Source of the DNA: an uncultured Eudoraea sp.
GTDB taxonomy: Bacteria > Bacteroidota > Bacteroidia > Flavobacteriales > Flavobacteriaceae
Length of the DNA: 64,000 nt
NCBI RefSeq assembly: GCF_947490415.1
Contig: NZ_CANLGX010000004.1
Span: 310,001 to 374,000, forward strand
Reading direction: 5' to 3'
Positions 19,000 through 28,590 of the stretch are shown in pieces. Made by a program: the position numbers and the translations under genes. Below the pieces are notes generated by a model, which was not told where the DNA came from, did no database searches, and was given only the letters and a program-made list of their open reading frames with translations. Position 1 is the stretch's first letter. Every line of letters starts with the position of its first letter.

Positions 19000-19986
19000 A
19001 TGGCGAAACAAATTGGCACCCTTTTTATTATTCTTTTAATTGCTGTTCCCATATCGGCACAGCAGTCTTTTCATCGAAGCCTAAAATTAATGGGCAGTGG
19101 TTTTCAAATTACTGTGGTCGTAAAAGATTCAACGGAGGCCAATAGAGTAATAGACCTTGCAATTGGCGAGATTTCAAGAATTGAAAAACTTATTTCTTCC
19201 TGGGACCCTAATTCCGAAACATCTGAAATCAATATGAATGCCGGAATTAAGGCGGTTAAAGTAAGTGCAGAATTATATGACTTAATTGAAAGGGCTATTG
19301 GTCTTTCAGGTCTAACCGATGGCGCTTTTGATATAAGTTATGCGTCTATGGACAAAATCTGGAAATTTGACGGTAGTATGAAAAAAATGCCTTCAAAAGA
19401 GGAAATAAAGTCATCCGTTTCTAAGGTTGGATTCCAGAAAATAATTCTGGATTCCAGGAATAAATCGGTTTTCCTTAAAGATAAAGGAATGAAAATTGGA
19501 TTCGGAGCCATAGGAAAGGGATATGCAGCAGACCAGGCAAAAGCCTTATTACTCAAAAACAACGTACAGGCAGGTATTATTAATGCTTCAGGAGACATGA
19601 ATACATGGGGCAGACAACCCAATGGTAATGAATGGACCGTAGCTATTACAAATCCACTAAATAAAACCAAGGCAGCCGCCGTTTTGCCAATTTCCAATGG
19701 TGCGGTAGTAACCTCGGGTAATTATGAAAAATTTGTGCAATTTAACGGGATTCGATACGCGCATATTATCGACCCGCGAACAGGTTATCCCGCAACCGGT
19801 ATTTTGAGTGTAACTGTATTTGCTCCAAAAGCAGAATTGGCCGATGCCCTTGCAACATCTGTATTTGTAATGGGCATTGAAACAGGAATAAACAGAATAA
19901 ATCAATTACCCAAAGTTGAGTGCGTAATTATCGACAAAGAAGGGAAAGTATTTACTTCCGATAATATAGAAATAGACAGGATATGA
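19000..19986 (+). CDS. apbE: FAD:protein FMN transferase (ApbE family)
   Basis: 328 residues with signal peptide (LFIILLIAVPISA-Q). ApbE attaches FMN through a phosphoester to Thr/Ser of extracytoplasmic proteins using FAD and Mg2+. Motifs present are LMGSGFQITV near the mature N-terminus, DGAFDISYA, IGFGAIGKGYAADQA, GIINASGDMNTWG and the metal/FAD site YAHIIDPRTGYP. The length is normal. It overlaps the DUF4266 gene by 4 bp (ATGA). I see no typical flavinylation acceptor motif in the neighbouring proteins, so its target is probably elsewhere or non-canonical. Confidence 0.93.
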   Translation: MAKQIGTLFIILLIAVPISAQQSFHRSLKLMGSGFQITVVVKDSTEANRVIDLAIGEISRIEKLISSWDPNSETSEINMNAGIKAVKVSAELYDLIERAIGLSGLTDGAFDISYASMDKIWKFDGSMKKMPSKEEIKSSVSKVGFQKIILDSRNKSVFLKDKGMKIGFGAIGKGYAADQAKALLLKNNVQAGIINASGDMNTWGRQPNGNEWTVAITNPLNKTKAAAVLPISNGAVVTSGNYEKFVQFNGIRYAHIIDPRTGYPATGILSVTVFAPKAELADALATSVFVMGIETGINRINQLPKVECVIIDKEGKVFTSDNIEIDRI

Positions 19987-20195
19987 TTAAAAAAATTGTT
20001 TTAGTAGCATGCATCCCAATAGTTTTAAGCAGCTGTGTTGCTGTAAAGGGATATGAAAAAGTAAATATTAATGATCCTGATATGGAGCTATCAGAAAAGT
20101 TGTGCGACAGAAATATTACAATTTTTCATTCCTATCGCGAAGCAGCGGTTGGTGCAAACGGCGGTAAAACAGGCGGAGGTTGTGGATGCAATTAA
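19983..20195 (+). CDS. DUF4266 small lipoprotein with Gly/Cys tail
   Basis: 70 residues. A lipobox near residue 18 (IVLSSC) marks it as a lipoprotein. The conserved DUF4266 core (YEKVNINDPDMEL, then HSYREAAVGANGG) is followed by a Gly-rich tail ending GGGCGCN, which offers two Cys at the extreme C-terminus. The function of the family is unknown. It is translationally coupled to apbE and sits upstream of the DUF3570 barrel gene. The Cys pair could bind metal or be a substrate for the WCAPC protein; this is inference. Confidence 0.9.
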   Translation: MIKKIVLVACIPIVLSSCVAVKGYEKVNINDPDMELSEKLCDRNITIFHSYREAAVGANGGKTGGGCGCN

Positions 20196-20240
20196 TATGA
20201 GGATGAGAGTAATTCAACGCTATCCTGTTATAGAAAAACT

Positions 20241-21563
20241 ATGACAATATATAAACTCATTTTTTTTATTTTTCTCTTCATGGTCTTTGGTATTTGTCAT
20301 GCTCAGAATCAGGGAGAAAATGACGGGGATTATAAAAAAAGAGTTTTGGAAACCGCTGAAATAGACATTTTAACTAGTTACTATTCCCAGGATGGCGATA
20401 ATGCAGCGGTAACAGGTGGACTTGGCACGGAAGAATTAACAGATGTTACCGGAACTTTTGTAATATCAATTCCTATAAATGATGATGACGTGCTAACAGT
20501 GGATGCTGGTATATCGGCATATACCTCTGCCTCTTCCAGTAATATTAATCCATTTGACAAAGGTTTTGCAGATCCCTTTGTCGCTGCCTCTGGCGCTTCG
20601 CAGAGTGATACCTGGGTTAATCTTACAGGGAATTACAGCCATAGTTCGGATGACAGAAATTCTATCTGGAGCGGAAAACTTTCATTTTCAACGGAGTATG
20701 ACTACACCTCACTGGGTTTTGGAGGTAGTTATACCAGGTTGTTTAATGAGAAAAATACAGAACTTGGATTTAGTGCAAATGTATTTCTTGATAAATGGAA
20801 AGCTATATATCCCTATGAACTTCGTCCTTTTGCCCCGGGTGGCAGGGGATTGAATGATTTTTTATTTTTAGAAAACACCATTACAGGAAACCCTGATTAC
20901 AACCCGTCTTTTACTGTTTTAACGGATGAGAATCGAAATTCCTATTCTTTTGGCGTTGGTTTGTCGCAAATTCTTTCCAAAAACATACAAGGAGCTTTTT
21001 TAGCCGATTTTGTCCTGCAGCAAGGTTTGCTTTCCACACCTTTTCAACGGGTCTATTTTAGTGATGTAGCAGATTCTTTTATAGATAATTTCCATCTGGC
21101 TGATGATATTGAACGCTTGCCGGATTCCAGGTTTAAAGTTGCACTGGGAGGCCGACTCAACTTTTTCATCAATGAATATCTGGTAGTACGCTCATTTTAT
21201 AGATATTATTTTGATGATTGGGGGATTTATTCCAATACGCTAAGTATTGAAGTCCCTGTAAAAATAGCAGAAAAGTTCACTTTATATCCATCTTATCGTT
21301 TTTACAACCAAAAGGCCGCGGATTATTTTGCCCCTTATAACGAACATCTTTCCACCTCGCAATTCTATACTTCAGATTATGACCTGTCTGAATACAATGC
21401 GAATCAATTTGGTTTTGGTATTAATTATACCAATATTATCATGAAACAACACAAATTGAAAGTAGGTTTGAAGAGTATTGATTTAAGGTATAATTATTAT
21501 AAAAGAAATACCGGTTTAAGTGCTGGTATTATTACCGCCGGTTTTAAATTTGTCGTTGATTAA
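20241..21563 (+). CDS. DUF3570 outer-membrane beta-barrel protein
   Basis: 440 residues with a signal peptide (FFIFLFMVFGICHA-Q). The mature region shows alternating hydrophobic strands with aromatic girdles, for example NTELGFSANVFLDKW and LVVRSFYRYYFDDWGIYSN, and ends in a barrel-type strand (GIITAGFKFVVD). DUF3570 is regularly found beside DUF4266 and ApbE genes. The likely location is the outer membrane; the role is unknown. It is 45 bp downstream of DUF4266 and is the last gene of this unit, ending before a bidirectional terminator. Confidence 0.88.
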   Translation: MTIYKLIFFIFLFMVFGICHAQNQGENDGDYKKRVLETAEIDILTSYYSQDGDNAAVTGGLGTEELTDVTGTFVISIPINDDDVLTVDAGISAYTSASSSNINPFDKGFADPFVAASGASQSDTWVNLTGNYSHSSDDRNSIWSGKLSFSTEYDYTSLGFGGSYTRLFNEKNTELGFSANVFLDKWKAIYPYELRPFAPGGRGLNDFLFLENTITGNPDYNPSFTVLTDENRNSYSFGVGLSQILSKNIQGAFLADFVLQQGLLSTPFQRVYFSDVADSFIDNFHLADDIERLPDSRFKVALGGRLNFFINEYLVVRSFYRYYFDDWGIYSNTLSIEVPVKIAEKFTLYPSYRFYNQKAADYFAPYNEHLSTSQFYTSDYDLSEYNANQFGFGINYTNIIMKQHKLKVGLKSIDLRYNYYKRNTGLSAGIITAGFKFVVD

Positions 21564-21620
21564 AATATCCGCCATTATATACGAATGTCCTTTACCAGGA
21601 CAACCAAATATATATGAAAC

Positions 21621-21647
21621 AAAAAAACGAGCTTAAAGCTCGTTTTT
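21621..21647. terminator. Bidirectional terminator between DUF3570 and rny
   Basis: Stem CGAGCT (21628-21633) pairs with AGCTCG (21637-21642) around a TAA loop, flanked by seven A on the left and five T on the right. It can therefore terminate both converging genes. Confidence 0.8.
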
Positions 21648-21668
21648 AAATTCGTATAAGAAAACGCC

Positions 21669-23237
21669 TTATTTCGCTACATTAACCGAACGGGTTTCAC
21701 GTATAACGGTAACTTTTACCTGACCCGGGTAAGTCATATCTGTTTGAATTTTCTGCGAGATTTCAAAAGAAAGTTGTGCAGCTTTCTCATCACTCACTTT
21801 CTCACTTTCAACAATAACCCTCAATTCCCTTCCTGCCTGAATGGCATAGGCTTTTTGCACACCTCCAAAAGCAAAGGCAATATCTTCGAGATCTTTTAGT
21901 CGTTGAATATAGGAATCCAATACCTGTCTTCTTGCTCCCGGACGAGCACCGCTAATAGCATCACATACCTGTACGATAGGTGATATTAAAGTCTTCATTT
22001 CTATTTCATCATGGTGGGCACCTATTGCATTACAGACATCCGGTTTTTCCCCAAATTTCTCGGCCCATTGCATCCCTAAAATGGCATGCGGCGTTTCTAC
22101 TTCTGCTTCAGTATTTGGTACTTTACCTATGTCGTGCAACAAACCTGCTCGCTTGGCTATTTTAGGGTTCAAACCTAATTCTGCAGACATTACCCCGCAA
22201 AGTTTTGCTACCTCCCTTGAATGCTGCAATAAGTTCTGTCCGTAAGAAGATCTGTACTTCATCCTGCCCACAGCTTTAATCAATTCAGGATGCAATCCAT
22301 GTATACCCAAATCAATAACCGTTCGTTTTCCAACCTCCACGATTTCTTGTTCTATTTGCTTTTCAGTTTTTCGTACAATCTCCTCAATCCTGGCCGGATG
22401 AATTCTTCCATCGGTAACCAACTTATGCAAAGAGAGTCGGGCCACTTCTCTTCGAACAGAATCAAAACAGGATAGTATAATTGCCTCAGGGGTGTCATCA
22501 ACAATTATTTCTACACCTGTTGCAGCTTCCAGTGCTCTGATGTTCCGTCCTTCCCTTCCAATAATACGACCTTTGACATCATCAGATTCCAGGTTAAATA
22601 CAGATACACAGTTTTCAACAGCTTCTTCAGTTCCAATGCGCTGAATGGTATTTATGACGATTTTCCTCGCTTCCTGCTGAGCAGTAAGTTTAGCATCCTC
22701 CATCGTGGTCTGTAAATAAGCCATTGCATCTGTTTTGGCAGTTTCCTTCAGAGATTCGAGGAGCTGATCTTTTGCATCTTCCGCAGATAAGCCCGAAATA
22801 ACTTCTAACTGCTGAATCTGACTTTTATGAAGTTTTTCAAGTTCAGACTGCTTTTTATCATAAAATTCAGATTTGTGTTCGAGATCTTTAAGTTTTATTT
22901 CAAGCTGCTCATTTAGCTTTTTATTCTTGGCCAGTTCTCCACTAATCTGCGATTCTTTATCACGGGTTCGCTTTTCAGATTCCGCAATCTTTTTGTCTTT
23001 GTTTATGATTACCTTTTCGTGTTCTGCTTTTAATTCCAAAAATTTTTCCTTCGCCTGAAAAATCTTGTCCTTTTTAATATTCTCGCCTTCAATATTGGCG
23101 GTTTTTAAGATCGAATTTGCTTCTTTTCTTGCATTCGTCACAGTCTTTGATGCCTTACCTTTCTCTAAGACCTTTGCAACAATAAATCCTATTACCAAAC
23201 CAACTAAAGCTGCTATTGCAATTGTTGTAATATCCAT
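21669..23237 (-). CDS. rny: Ribonuclease Y
   Basis: 522 residues. A single N-terminal membrane anchor ([21 protein letters not shown]) is followed by a long charged coiled coil (about 30-190). A KH domain around [31 protein letters not shown] comes next, then an HD domain with HSREVAK...[10 protein letters not shown] and AIGAHHDE. RNase Y starts mRNA decay by endonucleolytic cuts at the inner membrane. The length and order match the family exactly. It lies downstream of zapA and the 6S-like RNA on the same strand with a roughly 175-nt leader in which I see no strong element. Confidence 0.96.
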   Translation of the reverse strand: MDITTIAIAALVGLVIGFIVAKVLEKGKASKTVTNARKEANSILKTANIEGENIKKDKIFQAKEKFLELKAEHEKVIINKDKKIAESEKRTRDKESQISGELAKNKKLNEQLEIKLKDLEHKSEFYDKKQSELEKLHKSQIQQLEVISGLSAEDAKDQLLESLKETAKTDAMAYLQTTMEDAKLTAQQEARKIVINTIQRIGTEEAVENCVSVFNLESDDVKGRIIGREGRNIRALEAATGVEIIVDDTPEAIILSCFDSVRREVARLSLHKLVTDGRIHPARIEEIVRKTEKQIEQEIVEVGKRTVIDLGIHGLHPELIKAVGRMKYRSSYGQNLLQHSREVAKLCGVMSAELGLNPKIAKRAGLLHDIGKVPNTEAEVETPHAILGMQWAEKFGEKPDVCNAIGAHHDEIEMKTLISPIVQVCDAISGARPGARRQVLDSYIQRLKDLEDIAFAFGGVQKAYAIQAGRELRVIVESEKVSDEKAAQLSFEISQKIQTDMTYPGQVKVTVIRETRSVNVAK

Positions 23238-23411
23238 AACCTATTTTAATAATTAATACTTTCCTGCCCCTGGTTAAAGCATGAATGCAGCGCTTAAAAA
23301 GATCCGCGCAATCACTAAGTAATTTGACTTTAAAACTATTATTGCTAATCCCCAACGGGGAAAAACAAATCGAGATCAGGCCTCAAAATGATTCATAAAA
23401 TCAATTTTAAA

Positions 23412-23580
23412 TAAAAAAACCCACATTGGTGAAGTTCTGTACAAACTCCAATAAACAGGTTTAGGGCTAACAAGTTGATCAAGGATCCTTTACAAGAAGG
23501 CCTGCTTTTACAACCTAAACTCACCCTTTTCAAACAAATTAGTGTTGAGTTCGTCAAAAATTAAATACCAATGTGGGCAG
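23412..23580 (-). ncRNA. ssrS: Probable 6S RNA
   Basis: The 367-bp gap between zapA and rny holds a long hairpin. A perfect 10-bp closing stem is made by CCCACATTGG (23420-23429) and CCAATGTGGG (23568-23577), enclosing about 140 nt. Inside it further pairings are visible, such as CCTAAAC (23514-23520) with GTTTAGG (23459-23465). On the minus strand the 3' side of the closing stem runs directly into seven U (23419-23413), like an intrinsic terminator. The size (about 165-170 nt), the long interrupted rod shape and the place just downstream of zapA agree with 6S RNA, which binds sigma70-type RNA polymerase. The exact 5' end is not determined. Confidence 0.72.
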
Positions 23581-23604
23581 TAACTTTGTATTATGTTAAA
23601 GAAC

Positions 23605-23901
23605 TTATTTTATACTAAGCTTAGAGTTTACCAGCTGATCCAACGCCCTTAAACGTTCTGTAACTTCTTTGGTATCCTCTGTATTATCTATGCCTCTTTG
23701 TTCAATCTTAGAGGCAAACTGCAAGGCACACATAGCCAAAACATCTTGTTTGTCTCTAACGGCATAATTTTGCTCAAATTTCTTGGCAAGCTGTTCTATA
23801 TTCTTTGCAGCCTTTCTTAGTCCTTCTTCCTGACTCGGGTCAATGGTTAAAGGATATACCCTATCTGCGATAGAGAGCTTTATTTTCAGCTTCTCTCCCA
23901 T
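23605..23901 (-). CDS. zapA: Cell division protein ZapA
   Basis: 98 residues. The N-terminal part KLKIKLSIADRVYPLTIDPSQEEGLRKAAKNIEQLAKKFEQNY is the ZapA globular domain, and the rest is an alpha-helical coiled coil (LAMCALQFASKIEQ). ZapA bundles FtsZ filaments at the division ring. It is preceded by a small coiled-coil gene 14 bp upstream, which may be its partner, and followed by the probable 6S RNA, the same neighbour zapA has in Enterobacteria. Confidence 0.92.
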   Translation of the reverse strand: MGEKLKIKLSIADRVYPLTIDPSQEEGLRKAAKNIEQLAKKFEQNYAVRDKQDVLAMCALQFASKIEQRGIDNTEDTKEVTERLRALDQLVNSKLSIK

Positions 23902-23915
23902 ATTTCTTATTACAA

Positions 23916-24206
23916 CTATTCAGCAAGTTGAGCTATACAATAATCCAACTCTCTAATTAATGTATTTATTTTGAGCTTTGCTTCAGTCTTATTATTATCA
24001 CTGCCCAGTATTGAGCTTGCAAGCTTGAGAGAATTATATCTTTCTTCCCATTCCAAAATGGTATTCCTAATGGTCTCATCCTCATTTCTAAGTGTCACAA
24101 TTTCCTGCTCCAATCTTATTTTAGATTGATTTAGCAATTCTATTTTATGCAGAAGCTTGCTAATTTTATTTTCTAAGGAATCAACGATTTCAACCAATTC
24201 GCTCAT
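23916..24206 (-). CDS. Small coiled-coil protein upstream of zapA (ZapB-like)
   Basis: The frame is open up to 24320, but the ATG at 24206 gives MSELVEIVDSLENKISKLLHK, a natural start (96 residues). Heptad-like Leu/Ile spacing runs from about residue 5 to 60, so the protein is mainly coiled coil. It has no signal peptide. The location 14 bp before zapA suggests a division role comparable to ZapB, but sequence similarity to ZapB is not evident by eye. The C-terminus LIRELDYCIAQLAE is conserved-looking. Confidence 0.75.
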   Translation of the reverse strand: MSELVEIVDSLENKISKLLHKIELLNQSKIRLEQEIVTLRNEDETIRNTILEWEERYNSLKLASSILGSDNNKTEAKLKINTLIRELDYCIAQLAE

Positions 24207-24415
24207 ATGCAAATTACAATACGTTTTACACAAAGTTAACACACCTCCAACGACTTCGCAATAGTTTTTGCAATTATTCTTTAAGTGATTCTTTAAATCC
24301 AATAATTTGGGCCATTCCAAAAATTAAAATAAATATTAAAGAAAATTATGGTAGATAAAAGACCTTTTTTTCAAGTTTAACTCGTATTAATTAAATTCGC
24401 ATCAACTTAGCAGCT

Positions 24416-26107
24416 ATGAGAATACTTATTTTAAGTCTCCTTCTTCTTTCCTTTCTTACAGGATTGAGCCAGGACAAGTACCCCCTAAACACTTTCAGGC
24501 CTCCTTTGGACATACCCTTAGTCCTGGCTGGTACATTTGGTGAATTACGATCCAATCATTTTCATTCTGGTATTGACATAAAAACCCAACAGAGACAAGG
24601 ATTACCGGTTTATGCTATAGGGAATGGTACGGTAACAAGAATAAAAATAGGCCTTTGGGGGTATGGGAAAGTTATATACATCGCCCATCCCAATGGTTAT
24701 ACTTCAGTATACGGACATCTTCAAAAGTTTTCTCCGGAAATTGAATCCTTTATTAAGAAGCTTCAATATGAGAAAAAATCATATGAAGTTGAAGTATTTC
24801 CGGATTACGGTGACCTTAAGGTCTTAAAAGATCAGGTAATAGCTTATAGCGGGAACACCGGAGGATCTGCGGGGCCACATTTGCATTTTGAAATAAGAAG
24901 TAGTATATCAGAAAAACCAACAAACCCGCTTCTTTATGGTTTAGAGGTGCGGGATGCTACCAATCCAACCCTTGTAAGCTTATTTGCTTATCCATTGTCT
25001 GAAGACGCACAGGTAAATAGAAGTAGTAAGAAGATTCAAATTAAATTCAACAAACAAAAGGATGGATCTTATCTGGCAGATAATGTATACGCCTCCGGAA
25101 CAATTGGTTTTGGAATAAATACCTATGACAGGCAAGATCTCGCGGCCAACAAGAATGGAATCTATTCTGTACAACAATTAGTGAATGGAAAAATTTACAC
25201 CGATTTCAATTTCGAATCATTTTCATTTAACGAAACCCGATATATCAACACTCTGATAGATTATGACCATTTTGGAAAATATAACGAGCGCATACAACGC
25301 TGCTTTATTGCTCCTGGAAATCGACTTGAAATATATAAACAAATCTATAATGAAGGAAAAATTAATGTAGACGAAGGACTTTTTTATAAGGTGGAAATCC
25401 TTATAAAGGATCTGCAGGATAATCTTGTAAAATTAGTTATTCCCGTTGAAGGAAAAAGACAGCCGCCGCTGGTAATTGAGGAGGAATTGAAGACAGATTA
25501 TTTTATTATCGCCAAGCAGCCTAATAATTATGACCTGGGTGCTGCAAAAGTCTATTTTCCGGCAAATACGTTTTATGATAATTTTTATATGGACCTGCAA
25601 AAAGGTACGGATACGGTTGTAATTCACAATAACAGGATCCCGGCACACAAAAACTTTACAATAACTTTTGATGTAACCAAATACTCTCCGCAGGAACGAA
25701 AAAATTTGTTTATCGCCCGTCTCGACAAAAAAAAGAAAGCTAATTATATGACCACTTTTAAAAGAGGGACAACCTTCACAACCAGAACCAGAAGCCTGGG
25801 GACCTATACCCTAGCACAGGATACAATTCCACCGAAAATACGTTCCAAAAACTTTAAGGAAAAGCAGTGGTTAAATAACTACCGTTATCTCAGTTTAATA
25901 GTCTCTGATGACTTAAGTGGCATTGACACTTATTCTGCTACATTAAATGGTGAATGGATATTAATGGAATACGAACCCAAAACAAAAACACTTACCTATA
26001 ATTTTGACGATAAAATTCTAAATCAAACGCAATGTGAACTTAAAGTAATCGTTACAGATAACGTAGGGAATTCAAATACCTTTACCAGTAGTTTTTACAG
26101 AAAATAA
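24416..26107 (+). CDS. M23 family metallopeptidase, secreted
   Basis: 563 residues with signal peptide (ILSLLLLSFLTGLS-Q). The LytM domain comes first: zinc ligands His50 and Asp54 in NHFHSGIDIKT, and His155/His157 in GPHLHFEIR. The remaining 380 residues are beta-rich, with a late segment SDDLSGIDTYSATLNGEW that looks like an Ig-like fold. LytM enzymes cut peptidoglycan cross-links or act as division activators. The gene is 4 bp upstream of the TonB receptor, so they are probably co-transcribed. Confidence 0.9.
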   Translation: MRILILSLLLLSFLTGLSQDKYPLNTFRPPLDIPLVLAGTFGELRSNHFHSGIDIKTQQRQGLPVYAIGNGTVTRIKIGLWGYGKVIYIAHPNGYTSVYGHLQKFSPEIESFIKKLQYEKKSYEVEVFPDYGDLKVLKDQVIAYSGNTGGSAGPHLHFEIRSSISEKPTNPLLYGLEVRDATNPTLVSLFAYPLSEDAQVNRSSKKIQIKFNKQKDGSYLADNVYASGTIGFGINTYDRQDLAANKNGIYSVQQLVNGKIYTDFNFESFSFNETRYINTLIDYDHFGKYNERIQRCFIAPGNRLEIYKQIYNEGKINVDEGLFYKVEILIKDLQDNLVKLVIPVEGKRQPPLVIEEELKTDYFIIAKQPNNYDLGAAKVYFPANTFYDNFYMDLQKGTDTVVIHNNRIPAHKNFTITFDVTKYSPQERKNLFIARLDKKKKANYMTTFKRGTTFTTRTRSLGTYTLAQDTIPPKIRSKNFKEKQWLNNYRYLSLIVSDDLSGIDTYSATLNGEWILMEYEPKTKTLTYNFDDKILNQTQCELKVIVTDNVGNSNTFTSSFYRK

Positions 26108-26111
26108 ACTT

Positions 26112-28580
26112 TTGAAGTGTTCTAAACTCTTATTCCTTCTTTCTTTTTTGGGTTCGCTTACTTTGGTGAGCGGGCAAAAGGCGTCAATTACCGGGGTGGT
26201 CCTGGGAATTAATGAAGAGCCATTATCCAATGTAAATATCACCACCGAGGGTCATGGCACCTATACGGATTCAACCGGATTTTATTTATTGGAAGTAATT
26301 GCCGATAAGGAAATAACGATAATTTTCACACATTTAGGCCATAAAAATGTAATCCTTGAAAACTTAATACTTAGCACAAATGAAACTTTTGAATTCAACC
26401 CGGTAATGAAAACTGATGTAATTCAGGTAGATGGCGTTGAAGTTACGGCAACCGGAGAAAAAAGCGCAGAAGGTATTACTACCATTTCTGCTCAACTTGT
26501 ACGAAAAATTCCGGGAGCCAATGCAGGTGTTGAAAATGTGCTGAAGCTACTCCCAGGAGTTTCTTCTAATAATGAATTGAGCACTCAGTATTTTGTAAGA
26601 GGCGGGAATTATGACGAAAACCTGGTTTATATCAATGGTATTGAGGTCTATCGGCCTTTTCTTGTGCGTTCTGGTCAGCAAGAAGGATTAAGTTTTGTAA
26701 ATAGCGATATGGTCCAAAATCTGGAATTCTCGGCTGGTGGTTTTCAGGCTCATTATGGGGATAAGCTCTCTTCCGTTTTAGATATTACATATAAAAATCC
26801 AACAGAATTCGGATTGAATGTAGAGGCTAGTTTTCTTGGGGGAGGAATTACACTTGAAACTTTATCTAAAAATAGCAATTTTTCCAGTGTAACCGGCCTC
26901 CGCTACAGAGACAATAGTCTTTTGGTAAATAGTCAGCAAACCAATACCAATTTCACACCCGCTTTTGCAGATTTACAAACTTATCTTACTTACCATTTCT
27001 CCAGAAAATTCAGCCTTAACTTTTTAGGAAATCTTTCTGTTAATGATTATAAAAATGTCCCCCTTTCCAGACAAACCAACTTTGGTACGATTACAGATCC
27101 TAAGGCCCTTGTGGTCTATTATCAGGGCGAAGAAAATAATAATTATAAAACCAGTCTTGGGGCACTAAAAGCGGATTATTATATAAATGATAATGTTTCA
27201 CTAAGTTTTATAACCTCCCTATACCATACAACGGAAGAAGAGTATTCCGATGTCATTTCACAATATGAATTAGGTGAGATTGATACAGATCTTGGCAGCA
27301 ATAATCTCGGGGAGGTAACTTCCACAAGGGGATTGGGCACCCAGTTTAACAGGGCAAGAAATGACCTTGACGCACTCATAGTGAATCTGGCACACAATGG
27401 CAAACTGAGTAAAAATGAGGAATCCTGGGAATGGGGAATTAAATATACCCATGAGGACTTTAGAGATCAGATTCGTGAATCTGAGTTTTTAGACTCTTTA
27501 GGCTATTCTGTAAGGCCACCCACTGATGAGTTTATAAACAACCAACCGCAAGAACCTTTTAACGCAGCAATAGTTCCTTACACATCCGTTTCTGCTTTGA
27601 ATTTTGTAAAAACTAATCGTTTATCCGGATATCTTCAATATAGCCGAAGAACACTGTGGAATACCAATAACATTTATTATAACTTAGGTTTAAGAACCCA
27701 ATATTGGACAGTCAGCGGGGATGGATTTTCCAGTAATTCTCAGATTATTTTCAGCCCAAGAGGCCAGTTTGCAATAAAACCCTCTTGGAAGGTCGATATG
27801 TTATTTAGAATTGCCGCAGGGGTATATCAGCAACCCCCATTTTATCGGGAATTAAGAGATCCCACCGGTACAATTCAACCGGACGTAAAAGCACAAAAAT
27901 CTGTGCATTTTGTACTTGGCAACGAATATAGCTTTGAACTCTGGAACCGGCCTTTTAAACTGATAAGTGAATTGTATTATAAGAATTTGACCAATGTAAA
28001 TCCATATACGCTTGATGATGTTAGAATTCGTTACGCCGCGACAAATAACGCAAAAGCGTATGCTTATGGATTTGATATGAGAATGAATGGTGCATTTGTT
28101 CCGGGAACAGAATCCTGGGTAAGCCTGGGTTTCCTTAAAACTGAAGAAAATATAGATGACAGAGGATATATTTCCAGGCCAACAGATCAAAGATTTCAGA
28201 TAGGCATATTGTGGCAGGATTACATCCCTACTATACCCAGTTTAAGGATGTACTTGAATCTTGTCTACAATACCGGAGTACCCGGAGGTTCACCAAGTTA
28301 TGCAGATCCTTATAATTTTCAGAATAGATTAAGAGATTATAAACGTGCAGATTTGGGTATTTCCTATATTTTTGCAGGATTAAACAAACAATACCCAAAA
28401 GGCCACTGGTTATATCGCTTTGAAGAATTAAATATTGGTTTTGAGATTTATAACTTATTTAATAATCAAAACTCCATAACCAACACATGGGTAAGAGACG
28501 TGGACAGTAAACTGGAGTTTGCAGTTCCCAATTATATGACATCCCGTGTGTTCAACCTGAAATTAAGCATGCGTTTTTAG
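26112..28580 (+). CDS. TonB-dependent receptor with CarboxypepD_reg-like N-domain
   Basis: 822 residues. The start is a TTG at 26112, 4 bp after the M23 stop; no ATG lies near, and this start yields a proper signal peptide (KLLFLLSFLGSLTLVSG-Q). A carboxypeptidase-regulatory-like domain follows (about 24-105, ASITGVVLGINEEPLSNVNI). Then comes the plug (VLKLLPGVSSNNELSTQYFVRGGNYDENL...) and a 22-strand-type barrel ending VFNLKLSMRF with terminal Phe. No SusD partner is adjacent, so it is not a SusC-type glycan receptor. The ligand is unknown. Confidence 0.92.
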   Translation: MKCSKLLFLLSFLGSLTLVSGQKASITGVVLGINEEPLSNVNITTEGHGTYTDSTGFYLLEVIADKEITIIFTHLGHKNVILENLILSTNETFEFNPVMKTDVIQVDGVEVTATGEKSAEGITTISAQLVRKIPGANAGVENVLKLLPGVSSNNELSTQYFVRGGNYDENLVYINGIEVYRPFLVRSGQQEGLSFVNSDMVQNLEFSAGGFQAHYGDKLSSVLDITYKNPTEFGLNVEASFLGGGITLETLSKNSNFSSVTGLRYRDNSLLVNSQQTNTNFTPAFADLQTYLTYHFSRKFSLNFLGNLSVNDYKNVPLSRQTNFGTITDPKALVVYYQGEENNNYKTSLGALKADYYINDNVSLSFITSLYHTTEEEYSDVISQYELGEIDTDLGSNNLGEVTSTRGLGTQFNRARNDLDALIVNLAHNGKLSKNEESWEWGIKYTHEDFRDQIRESEFLDSLGYSVRPPTDEFINNQPQEPFNAAIVPYTSVSALNFVKTNRLSGYLQYSRRTLWNTNNIYYNLGLRTQYWTVSGDGFSSNSQIIFSPRGQFAIKPSWKVDMLFRIAAGVYQQPPFYRELRDPTGTIQPDVKAQKSVHFVLGNEYSFELWNRPFKLISELYYKNLTNVNPYTLDDVRIRYAATNNAKAYAYGFDMRMNGAFVPGTESWVSLGFLKTEENIDDRGYISRPTDQRFQIGILWQDYIPTIPSLRMYLNLVYNTGVPGGSPSYADPYNFQNRLRDYKRADLGISYIFAGLNKQYPKGHWLYRFEELNIGFEIYNLFNNQNSITNTWVRDVDSKLEFAVPNYMTSRVFNLKLSMRF

Positions 28581-28590
28581 CTAATTTAGA

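Noticed and set aside
20060-20195. DUF4266 protein as the ApbE flavinylation target
   Set aside because: The Ser/Thr-Gly-Ala-Thr/Ser acceptor motif is absent; the only Thr near the tail is in GGKTGGG.
26112-28580. TonB receptor as part of a SusC/SusD pair
   Set aside because: No SusD-like lipoprotein gene follows; the downstream 220-residue protein has no lipobox and no SusD features.
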